NCBI GenBank assembly: GCA_003132865.1 | Contig: PKYZ01000575.1 | Location: forward strand, 1 to 5,643 | Length of the DNA stretch: 5,643 nucleotides | Origin: Bryobacterales bacterium | GTDB lineage: Bacteria; Acidobacteriota; Terriglobia; Bryobacterales; Bryobacteraceae | Reading direction: 5' to 3' | Part shown: one piece after another, positions 1 through 4,850 of the stretch | Numbering within the stretch: the first letter of the stretch is position 1 | Layout: each line of letters begins with the position of its first letter | Made by a program: the position numbers and the translations under genes | Notes under the pieces: generated by a model | What the model saw: the letters and a program-made list of their open reading frames with translations, nothing else | What the model was told of the DNA's origin: nothing | Database searches by the model: none

Positions 1-850
1 CTCCGGTCGCCGCGTTGAGCACTACGTTCCCGGCTGGAGCACCTCCGTCGCAAGGTGGCTGACCGCTCGTGCCGCAGGGCACTGGCGGGGTCTCGCCGGC
101 CCCTGAGGGTGCGCCGAGAAAACTGTAGACCCCCGTCTCAGTCCAGACTCCGCCCGCCTGCGCCAACTGGAACACCGTGCCCCAGCCAACGCCCCCGCCT
201 CCATACGTCGTACCATAGAGCGTTCCGCTGCTGCTAAGCGTCAGAGCGCCTAACGGATTAGCTCCGTCACAAGCCGGGTTGCCGGTCGTGCCGCACCCTG
301 AGGGTGCGCCGGCAAAGCTGTAGAGCACCTTCGGAGTCCAAATCCCGCCAGTCGCTGGCGTCAACGAGAACACCGTGCCGTAGCCCGCAGTCCCACCGGC
401 ATTGGTTGTGCCATAAAGCACTCCGCTTTTGGGGCTCAGGACCAGACCTGCTTCGGGATTAGCCCCATCGCCGCCCTGGCCTGTGAAACTGTAGACCACC
501 GCCTGGGTCGGGTTTCCGCCGGCCACGGGCGTCAACGAGAACACCGTGCCATAGCCCCCAGCCCCGCCTTGTTCCGTAGTGCCAAAGATCACTCCATGCG
601 AGCTGAAGATCACACCCGCCCGAGGATTCGCCCCATCGGCGCCGCCGGTGAAGGCGTAAAGCTGGTGTATGCTCCAAGCCCCGCCCGATTGTGACAACTT
701 GAACACCGTGCCCCACCCCGACCCTCCGGCGTATGTCGTACCGACGAGCACGCCGTTGTGGAGGACCAAGCCCGCCTCCGGGAAAGCTCCATTGGGGCCC
801 GGAAAGCTGTATAGCATAGTCAGCGAAGGTGTTGCGGCCCCACAAGGCAT
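1..850 (-). repeat. In-frame GloVer repeat array at DNA level
   Basis: The sequence AACACCGTGCC (plus strand) recurs at 171-181, 369-379, 540-550 and 702-712. The spacings are 198, 171 and 162 bp, all multiples of three, matching one G-T-V-F motif per protein repeat. A 20-bp stretch ending in it (GTCAACGAG followed by the core) is identical at about 360-379 and 531-550. A second shared block, CCCTGAGGGTGCGCCG, lies at 101-116 and 296-311, 195 bp apart, and marks the longer insert of the last two units. The identity at DNA level suggests recent duplication or conversion between units. This is a coding repeat, not a CRISPR. Confidence 0.8.
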
Positions 851-904
851 GCGTATCGCGAACAGCGCGCCGATTAAAACGGCCGTCGTTAAAGATTTCT
901 GCAT
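1..904 (-). CDS. GloVer tandem-repeat secreted protein (partial, N-terminal 301 residues)
   Basis: The frame is open from an ATG at 904 down to the window edge, so the C-terminus is missing. The product starts with a typical signal peptide: K3, a hydrophobic run at residues 5-17, and probable cleavage after the G-A-A at residues 22-24. After that come repeats of the choice-of-anchor 'GloVer' type, of the form P-x-A-G-L-V, then [LV]-x-G-T-T-x-x-G-G, G-T-V-F-x-L and [VL]-Y-S-F. The G-T-V-F motif starts at residues 65, 119, 176 and 242, and a fifth unit begins before the edge. The last two units carry a longer insert with Cys and the motif C-D-G. The family is common in Acidobacteriota as surface or secreted proteins of unknown function, often with a C-terminal anchor; whether one exists here cannot be seen. 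Upstream of the ATG there is only a weak purine-rich stretch (AGAAG). The family assignment is firm, the function unknown. Confidence 0.88.
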   Translation of the reverse strand, partial: MQKSLTTAVLIGALFAIRMPCGAATPSLTMLYSFPGPNGAFPEAGLVLHNGVLVGTTYAGGSGWGTVFKLSQSGGAWSIHQLYAFTGGADGANPRAGVIFSSHGVIFGTTEQGGAGGYGTVFSLTPVAGGNPTQAVVYSFTGQGGDGANPEAGLVLSPKSGVLYGTTNAGGTAGYGTVFSLTPATGGIWTPKVLYSFAGAPSGCGTTGNPACDGANPLGALTLSSSGTLYGTTYGGGGVGWGTVFQLAQAGGVWTETGVYSFLGAPSGAGETPPVPCGTSGQPPCDGGAPAGNVVLNAATG

Positions 905-914
905 ATCTTCTGTA

Positions 915-944
915 ATTCTGTGCCGATGCGCGCTCCAAAGTCAA
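915..944 (-). promoter_or_regulatory. Candidate promoter of the GloVer gene
   Basis: On the minus strand TTGACT (939-944) is followed after 18 bp by CAGAAT (915-920). The first is 5/6 and the second 4/6 to the sigma70-type consensus. Only 10 bases separate the -10 box from the ATG at 904, so the transcript would have almost no leader. This fits the poor ribosome binding site but could be chance. Confidence 0.25.
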
Positions 945-980
945 CTGTTACAGGATAAGTAGAGTACTGCACGCCTGTTC

Positions 981-996
981 GGGAGCTCTTTTGCAA
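981..996 (-). repeat. Candidate right-end terminal inverted repeat of the IS6-like remnant
   Basis: Read on the minus strand, this site is TTGCAAAAGAGCTCCC. It resembles the TTGCAAC-A-G-x-G-C-C type of outer end common in the IS6 family, as I remember it. It lies about 45-60 bp beyond the transposase stop at 1040-1042, where such an end would be expected. The other end of the element is gone, so neither the pair of repeats nor a target duplication can be checked. Confidence 0.3.
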
Positions 997-1039
997 TTCG
1001 TGCGTTGAGGGGCAAGGGGAGTAGTCTTGCATAGTAAAT

Positions 1040-1274
1040 CTAGTCAATCTGAATATAAGTTCGTTTAGCAGCCAACGCAGCTTGCCAGATTGCCGGCATC
1101 GTTGCAGTCCGACGGCCAAGCTTCCCCATTTTTGAACTGACCCTTCTTTATCTTCCTTATCTTCTATGTTAATTCAATACCCCTGATGGCAACCGCCGCG
1201 GTACGGAAGCTCATCAGCCCCCGCATCGGGCGGTAGTCCTGTTCAATCGTGTTGTTTAGCTCTTGCCTGCAGGT
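1040..1274 (-). pseudogene. IS6-family (IS240-like) transposase, decayed C-terminal fragment
   Basis: The minus strand from 1274 reads C-R-Q-E-L-N-N-T-I-E-Q-D-Y-R-P-M, then G-L-M-S-F-R-T-A-A-V-A-I-R-G-I-E-L. This is the C-terminal block of IS6-family DDE transposases; the N-N-x-I-E-Q-D part should carry the third catalytic acid. Several lesions are visible. An in-frame TAG lies just upstream (1275-1277), and another follows I-E-L-T (1164-1166). About nine residues expected between E-Q-D and R-P-M are missing. A 9-bp tandem duplication lies at 1146-1163. After K-I-K-K-G-Q-F one extra base near 1125-1128 shifts the frame. In the shifted frame the expected tail G-K-L-G-R-R-T-A-T-M-P-A-I-W-Q-A-A-L-A-A can be read, followed by a stop at 1040-1042. 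The N-terminal DNA-binding part and most of the catalytic domain are absent. It cannot make a working transposase. Confidence 0.8.
1146..1163 (-). repeat. 9-bp tandem duplication inside the transposase relic
   Basis: On the minus strand AAGATAAGG is followed directly by AAGATAAAG, 8/9 identical. In the usual transposase tail the peptide is E-K-I-K-K-G-Q-F with K-I-[RK] only once, so the extra K-I-R is best read as a slippage duplication after the element died. Confidence 0.55.
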
Positions 1275-1387
1275 CTAGCCTCAACGCTTTTCGGGCGGTC
1301 CTCAAAGCGGTTCAGCACCAACTTTATGTAGCGCGCTTGCGTTTCCGCTTCTCGCCCGGTCACAATCTGTAGAATCTGCAGGAAAAG
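1256..1387 (-). pseudogene. Unidentified open fragment upstream of the transposase relic
   Basis: A frame open between stops at 1388-1390 and 1256-1258 encodes about 43 residues. The part from a GTG at 1363 starts V-T-G-R-E-A-E-T-Q-A-R-Y-I-K-L and ends A-R-P-A-G-K-S, 35 residues in all. Its composition (charged, helical, few rare residues) looks more protein-like than random. It has no ATG and no visible ribosome binding site. It overlaps the first codons of the IS6 relic in another frame. I do not recognise a family. It may be the C-terminus of a gene cut by the insertion, or chance. Confidence 0.2.
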
Positions 1388-1403
1388 TTACAAAGGTTAC
1401 AAA
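1387..1403. repeat. Short direct repeat GTTACAAA x2
   Basis: GTTACAAA occurs at 1387-1394 and 1396-1403, a 9-bp pitch with one base between the copies. It sits in the gap between the unidentified fragment and the S53 relic. Two copies close to a helical turn apart could be a binding site or part of a dispersed repeat. Nothing nearby shows which gene it would serve. Confidence 0.3.
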
Positions 1404-1443
1404 ATCCCAGCGGAAGCGTTCTAAACTAGAAATCAAATGATAA

Positions 1444-1767
1444 CAGGCGCTTACCGATCGGAAGGTGGGCGCCAGGCAAGGCAATCCCAATCCGGTTCTG
1501 TACCAACTTGCCGCCGGAGAGTACAGCGGCAGCGGCAGTCCGAATCCCGGCAATCTCAGCAATTGCAACGCGAGCAATGGCAATACCATCGGTAGCTCCT
1601 GCACCTTCTATGACGTCACCGAGGGAGACAATGACATTCCCTGCCAGGCGGGCACGCCGGATTGCTACAACGCCGCCGGCGACCAATATGGCGTGCTTCC
1701 CACGTCCACGCCCGGCAATGCCGATGGTGTTCAAAGCAACATGGTACAAGATCAGCATGAGGATTAG
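1444..1767 (+). pseudogene. S53 (sedolisin/kumamolisin-type) peptidase, C-terminal relic
   Basis: Frame 1 is open from just after a TAA at 1441-1443 to a TAG at 1765-1767. From about 1471 it reads R-Q-G-N-P-N-P-V-L-Y-x-L-A-A, then C-N-A-S-N-G-N-T-I-G-S-S-C, F-Y-D-V-T-E-G-D-N-D-I-P-C and Y-G-V-L-P-T-S-T. This run matches the region after the catalytic Ser motif in acidobacterial secreted S53 peptidases. Recognisable similarity runs to about 1710. The pro-domain, the catalytic Glu/Asp/Ser part and the final T-G-[WL]-G-S-V-N calcium-binding tail are all missing, so this is a fragment of about 80 residues truncated on both sides. The last 11 bases of the open frame overlap the start of the GH50 gene. 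A GTG at 1465 could serve as a start, but no ribosome binding site precedes it. Confidence 0.65.
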
Positions 1768-3787
1768 CAGAGTAGCGGGTCTTCTATTAACGTTTCCCTT
1801 GCCGGGCCTGTTCTGCCAGACGCTGTTCCTGGTCCCCGGCAAAGCGCCGAGTTCGACGATGCCCTCGGGCGCGAAGCTGCTCGATTGCCGCCCGTTCGGC
1901 GCGGTCGCGTTCCACGTCAAGAGCGCTGCCGACAGTCCGGTCGTGCTCCATGTCGACGTGAAGGACGCCGCCGGTGAGGTGTCCAAGGCAACCCTCAAGC
2001 TCCGCGTGCGAGGCGACGCGGTGGTGGCTGTCCCGCTGAATTCGCCCGATCCGCTGGAGATGGGCATGCGCGGTCCAGCCGCGATTCCAGGATACCGGCT
2101 GGCGTCCTCGGACTACCACAAGATCGACACGAGCCGGGTCACGTCGATTTCGTTGCGGCTTCCCGGCGTAGCGGTCGCGCGCCAGCTCAATATCGATGAT
2201 GTGAAGCTCATCGGTGGCATCACCTACGACAAGATCGTCGATCCGCTGGGGCAGTTCGCGCTCGATGACTGGCTCGGCAAGATCAAGAACGAAACCGAGT
2301 TTGCCAAGCGGCGGGCGGCCGAGGAAGCCGCTATCGCCGCGCATCCCCGGCTGCCGGACCGTGACGAGTACGGCGGCTGGAGCGCCGGGCCTGAGCTACA
2401 AGCCAGCGGCTTCTTCCGCTCCACCAAGCGGGACGGCAAGTGGTGGCTGGTGACGCCGAGCGGGCATCTGTTTCTCTCGTTCGGCGCGAACTCCATCAAC
2501 ACCACCGAAGGCGACACCATCACCGAGGGCCGCGAGCAGATGTTCCAGTGGCTGCCGGCCAAAGACGACCCGCTTGCCGGCCACTACAGCGAAAACCGCG
2601 ACTGGGAAGCGCTGGGCCTGAAGATCAAACACCACATGGGCCAGTCCTTCAATTTCTACTCTGCCAACCTGGAGCGCAAATACGGCAAGAACTGGTATGA
2701 AATGTGGGAGCAAGTGACGCTGGCACGGCTGCCCGCCTGGGGAATGAACACCATCGGCAATTGGTCTGACAAGCAGCTCTATGCCGCGAAAAAGTTGCCG
2801 TACACCGTGACGATCGATCCATGGCCCGCCGTCAAGGGCGGCCAGAAAACGCAGTTCGCCGAAGTCGCCAGCGGCAACGACTATTGGAAGCGGATGGCCG
2901 ATCCTTTCGACCCACGGTACGCCGAGGCTCTCGATCGCGGCACCCGCGGGCAGGCGCTCGCACACCGGGACGATCCGTGGTGCCTTGGCTACTTCATCGA
3001 TAACGAGATGTCCTGGGGCTCCATGAAGGACGAGCGGTCGCGCTACGGCCTGGCGCTGGGCACGCTGGCGCTGAAAGGCGGTTCTCCGGCCAAGCGGGTT
3101 TTCGTCAAGAGCCTTAAGGCGAAGTACGGCCACATTGCGAAGTTGAATCAGGCATGGGGTACCGCGCTGGCTTCCTGGCAGGCGCTTCTCGATAACCCGC
3201 TCCGGCCCGTGGACGAACTCGGCGCCGGTATGAAGGAAGATCTCCGCGTCTTCAGCAGGGAATTTGCGCGCCAGTATTTCCGGACGGTCATCGGCATCCT
3301 CAAGAAGTACGACCCGAACCATCTGTACCTCGGGCCGCGCTTCGCTTGGCACACGCGTGAATCCGTGGAAGCCTGCGGCGAACTCTGCGACGTGGTGAGC
3401 TTTAACATCTACCGACCGAAGGTGGTGCCGTCCGAGTGGACCGTGCTGCAAGGCATCGACAAGCCGGTGCTCATCGGCGAGTTCCACATGGGAGCGCTCG
3501 ATCGCGGCATGTTCCACAGCGGCCTGGTACCGTCGGAAGACCAGACGGACCGCGCCCGCATGTACCAGGAGTACGTCCGCAGCGTGGTGGATCACCCGCT
3601 GATGGTCGGCTGCCATTATTTCAAATACGCCGACGAACCGCTCACCGGCCGCCCTGGCGATGGTGAGAACTACAACATCGGCCTAGTGAGCGTGACCGAC
3701 ACGCCGTACCCGGAATTGATCGAGGCAGCCAGGATCGTGCACGCGGAGGCCTACCGGCGCAGGGCGGCAGGGGTGTCCAACCACTGA
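1757..3787 (+). CDS. Secreted GH50 beta-agarase-type glycoside hydrolase
   Basis: The product has 676 residues. GH50 enzymes cleave beta-1,4 linkages of agarose with retention, in exo or endo mode. An N-terminal signal peptide (R2, R5, hydrophobic residues 6-20) implies export. A beta-rich, carbohydrate-binding-like region covers about residues 30-155 and ends with L-N-I-D-D-V-K-L at 144-151. A linker contains Y-D-K-I-V-D-P-L-G-Q-F (from 157). The (beta/alpha)8 catalytic domain runs from F-F-R-S-T-K-R-D-G-K-W-W (219) to the end. The expected acid/base is E417 in F-I-D-N-E-M-S-W-G and the nucleophile E575 in I-G-E-F-H-M-G-A-L-D-R-G-M-F-H. Their 158-residue spacing is close to that of characterised GH50 agarases. 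T-G-R-P-G-D-G-E-N-Y-N-I-G near 637 is also typical. I chose the ATG at 1757 because the signal peptide begins there; in-frame ATGs at 1718 and 1724 would only add a short extension, and none has a clear ribosome binding site. The true substrate may be another galactan. Confidence 0.9.
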   Translation: MRISRVAGLLLTFPLPGLFCQTLFLVPGKAPSSTMPSGAKLLDCRPFGAVAFHVKSAADSPVVLHVDVKDAAGEVSKATLKLRVRGDAVVAVPLNSPDPLEMGMRGPAAIPGYRLASSDYHKIDTSRVTSISLRLPGVAVARQLNIDDVKLIGGITYDKIVDPLGQFALDDWLGKIKNETEFAKRRAAEEAAIAAHPRLPDRDEYGGWSAGPELQASGFFRSTKRDGKWWLVTPSGHLFLSFGANSINTTEGDTITEGREQMFQWLPAKDDPLAGHYSENRDWEALGLKIKHHMGQSFNFYSANLERKYGKNWYEMWEQVTLARLPAWGMNTIGNWSDKQLYAAKKLPYTVTIDPWPAVKGGQKTQFAEVASGNDYWKRMADPFDPRYAEALDRGTRGQALAHRDDPWCLGYFIDNEMSWGSMKDERSRYGLALGTLALKGGSPAKRVFVKSLKAKYGHIAKLNQAWGTALASWQALLDNPLRPVDELGAGMKEDLRVFSREFARQYFRTVIGILKKYDPNHLYLGPRFAWHTRESVEACGELCDVVSFNIYRPKVVPSEWTVLQGIDKPVLIGEFHMGALDRGMFHSGLVPSEDQTDRARMYQEYVRSVVDHPLMVGCHYFKYADEPLTGRPGDGENYNIGLVSVTDTPYPELIEAARIVHAEAYRRRAAGVSNH

Positions 3788-4008
3788 AACAGGGCACGAA
3801 CGGTGTTGAGGTCCCCTTCCAGTACACCCTCAAACGCCCGCCGGCGGGCTTCGTCCTCCAGCCCCCGCGCCGCTTCCACCTTCGCCCGCTCGAACGCACC
3901 CTTGTACGCGTGGTCGGTTTTCAGCCAGCGGTAATGCGTGCGGCGGCTGATATTGGCCGCAAGGCAAAAGTGCTTGGCAGGCCCGTCGACTGGGCTGGCA
4001 ACCCTGAG
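3751..4008 (-). pseudogene. Helix-turn-helix fragment resembling a phage terminase small subunit (5'-truncated)
   Basis: The minus-strand frame is open from just after a TGA at 4009-4011 to a TAG at 3751-3753, about 85 residues with no ATG. It contains L-A-A-N-I-S-R-R-T-H-Y-R-W-L-K-T-D, a helix-turn-helix signature. Y-K-G-A-F-E-R-A-K-V-E-A-A and L-E-D-E-A-R-R-R-A-F-E-G-V follow. This order (HTH, then D-x-x-[YF]-x-x-x-F-x-x-A, then L-E-x-E-A-x-R-R-A-x-E-G-V) is what I know from phBC6A51/terminase-small-subunit-like proteins of phages and prophage relics. The usual N-terminal residues before the HTH are missing, and the conserved tail after E-G-V is not recognisable. The last 37 bases run antisense into the 3' end of the GH50 gene, so the natural gene end was probably lost there. 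The HTH call is fairly sure; the terminase link is less so. Confidence 0.5.
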
Positions 4009-4142
4009 TCAAGGATCGTGCGCGGGCTGCTGGAGGCTGGACATTGATCTCTGCCGTGCGTCTCGCCGTCGAGTCGTCACGGGCCTCCGCGTGCGGCGGA
4101 GCGCAGCGTGGTACCTGCCAAGCCGGTGCGTGAAGCCGGGCC

Positions 4143-4167
4143 GCTGAAAGCTGATAGCTCAAAGCTG
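4143..4167. repeat. 7-bp tandem repeat, about 3.5 copies
   Basis: The stretch reads GCTGAAA, GCTGATA, GCTCAAA, GCTG. GCT recurs exactly every 7 bp, at 4143, 4150, 4157 and 4164. It lies directly upstream of the -10-like box at 4171 and may be a microsatellite-like simple repeat able to slip. Confidence 0.6.
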
Positions 4168-4170
4168 TTG

Positions 4171-4176
4171 TACAAT
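4171..4176 (+). promoter_or_regulatory. Candidate -10 box (TACAAT) for a leaderless start
   Basis: TACAAT is 5/6 to TATAAT, and its end is 6 bases from the ATG at 4183, so transcription would begin at or next to the A of the ATG. No good -35 box is seen: the hexamer 17 bp upstream is AAGCTG, inside the tandem repeat. Confidence 0.3.
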
Positions 4177-4182
4177 CTCCTC

Positions 4183-4353
4183 ATGGATTGGCACGTGCTC
4201 GACCCGATCTATGCCGCCGGGCCGCCCCAGGCGAGCCTCGAAGAGCGGGCGCCGGACGCCGGCAAACCGCAGCAGCCGCCCCCGCCGCGGGACACCGCGC
4301 CCGCGCCCGAGCGCCCTCGCGCCCAGCGCCCCGAGTGGCCGCTGCGGCGATGA
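4183..4353 (+). CDS. Small Pro/Arg/Ala-rich hypothetical protein (56 residues)
   Basis: The ATG at 4183 opens a frame ending in TGA at 4351-4353. The product starts M-D-W-H-V-L-D-P-I-Y-A-A-G-P-P, then is rich in Pro, Arg and Ala, with a P-P-P-P run near residue 39. The N-terminal 20 residues look protein-like; the rest could be low-complexity high-GC sequence. There is no Shine-Dalgarno site (TCTCCTC precedes the ATG), but the TACAAT box fits a leaderless transcript. I recognise no family. It may be a real small gene, the start of a gene whose remainder is lost, or chance. The neighbouring HTH/terminase-like relic allows a phage-related origin, but nothing in the protein shows it. Confidence 0.3.
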   Translation: MDWHVLDPIYAAGPPQASLEERAPDAGKPQQPPPPRDTAPAPERPRAQRPEWPLRR

Positions 4354-4823
4354 AGCTGTCAGCGCATCGGAGCCCGTTGTCTCCAGGCACCCCCCATAGG
4401 GTAATGATCGCAGCCGTCGCCAAGGACAAAATGGCACACTCAAATGGCCTCCCGGAAAACGGTGCTATAGGCGCGACGCGGCCGACCGCGCGCATGGCAA
4501 TGCGCTCGAAGTGTCCTGCGTGCGACGATGGCACGCTGAGTCGGCCATACGCCGGGCCGCCCGACTTAGAACACCGGCGACGCGGCAACGCGCGCATCAC
4601 TACGCACTCGCGGGCCAGGACCAAAAAGGCCGCTTCGCGCGAGAATAGAACGATGGCCTTCGAGTTTTCTCCGCGTGCAGAAGAGGCATTGTCTTCTCAG
4701 TTTATTGCGCCAGACGCTCAAGGCGGCTTTTTTGGGGCGGCGGCTCGAATGTCACCGAGATCATCGCCGGCTGAGGCTGCAACACGAAGATCCCAGGCAC
4801 GCCCCTGCCGTGGCCTTGACCTG
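4354..4823. other. 470-bp stretch without recognisable gene
   Basis: Both strands have long open frames here: plus from 4188 to 4850, and minus from 4624 down to 4181. Both are Arg/Ala/Ser/Pro-rich, with no signal peptide, domain signature or ribosome binding site. Frames of this kind are expected by chance in high-GC DNA. No tRNA, strong terminator or IS end is visible. A T-run at 4728-4733 has only a weak 4-bp stem (CGCC/GGCG) before it. The stretch probably contains decayed DNA plus the upstream regulatory region of the TonB receptor. Confidence 0.5.
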
Positions 4824-4850
4824 ATGAAGAGAGTGAAAAAAGAGCTGTGA
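4824..4850 (+). CDS. Possible leader mini-ORF (8 residues, Lys-rich) overlapping the receptor start
   Basis: An ATG at 4824 encodes M-K-R-V-K-K-E-L and stops at TGA 4848-4850. The stop overlaps the receptor's GTG start as GTGA, the arrangement typical of translational coupling. No clear ribosome binding site precedes the ATG. The same stop also ends the long plus-strand frame from 4188, so the overlap could come from chance or from a longer upstream frame. Confidence 0.2.
   Translation: MKRVKKEL

Larger units (their letters stand above)
4009..4182. other. Gene-poor spacer
   Basis: I see no recognisable gene on either strand here. The open frames are Arg/Ala/Ser-rich and have no family features. 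The stretch ends with the 7-bp tandem repeat at 4143-4167 and a -10-like box at 4171-4176. Confidence 0.5.

Noticed and set aside
101..712. Regularly spaced repeats as CRISPR
   Set aside because: The spacing is 162-198 bp, always a multiple of three, and the repeats fit the protein motifs of the GloVer gene.
459..944. Minus-strand open frame of 161 codons
   Set aside because: It lies in a different frame from the GloVer gene, whose frame from 904 shows a signal peptide and four matching repeats; this one is an Arg/Gly-rich shadow.
1508..1756. Longer start for the GH50 gene
   Set aside because: The extra 83 codons overlap the S53 relic in another frame, look unlike protein, and would bury the signal peptide inside the chain.
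2396..3616. Minus-strand open frame of 406 codons antisense to GH50
   Set aside because: It mirrors the codon pattern of the GH50 gene, has no recognisable motif, and the GH50 frame has catalytic motifs throughout.
3836..3849. Perfect 14-bp palindrome GCCCGCCGGCGGGC as GH50 terminator
   Set aside because: It has no loop and no following T-run, and it falls in the Arg/Ala codons of the HTH relic; most likely a composition effect.
3830..4162. Minus-strand open frame of 110 codons
   Set aside because: It runs in another frame across the HTH fragment, has no family motif, and begins in the heptamer repeat.
4709..4733. Possible intrinsic terminator with T-run
   Set aside because: The stem is only about 4 bp with a 10-base loop, and no gene ends just upstream.
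4188..4850. Plus-strand open frame of 220 codons
   Set aside because: Very rich in Arg, Ala and Ser, with no start signal or domain; its only notable trait is sharing the stop that overlaps the receptor start.
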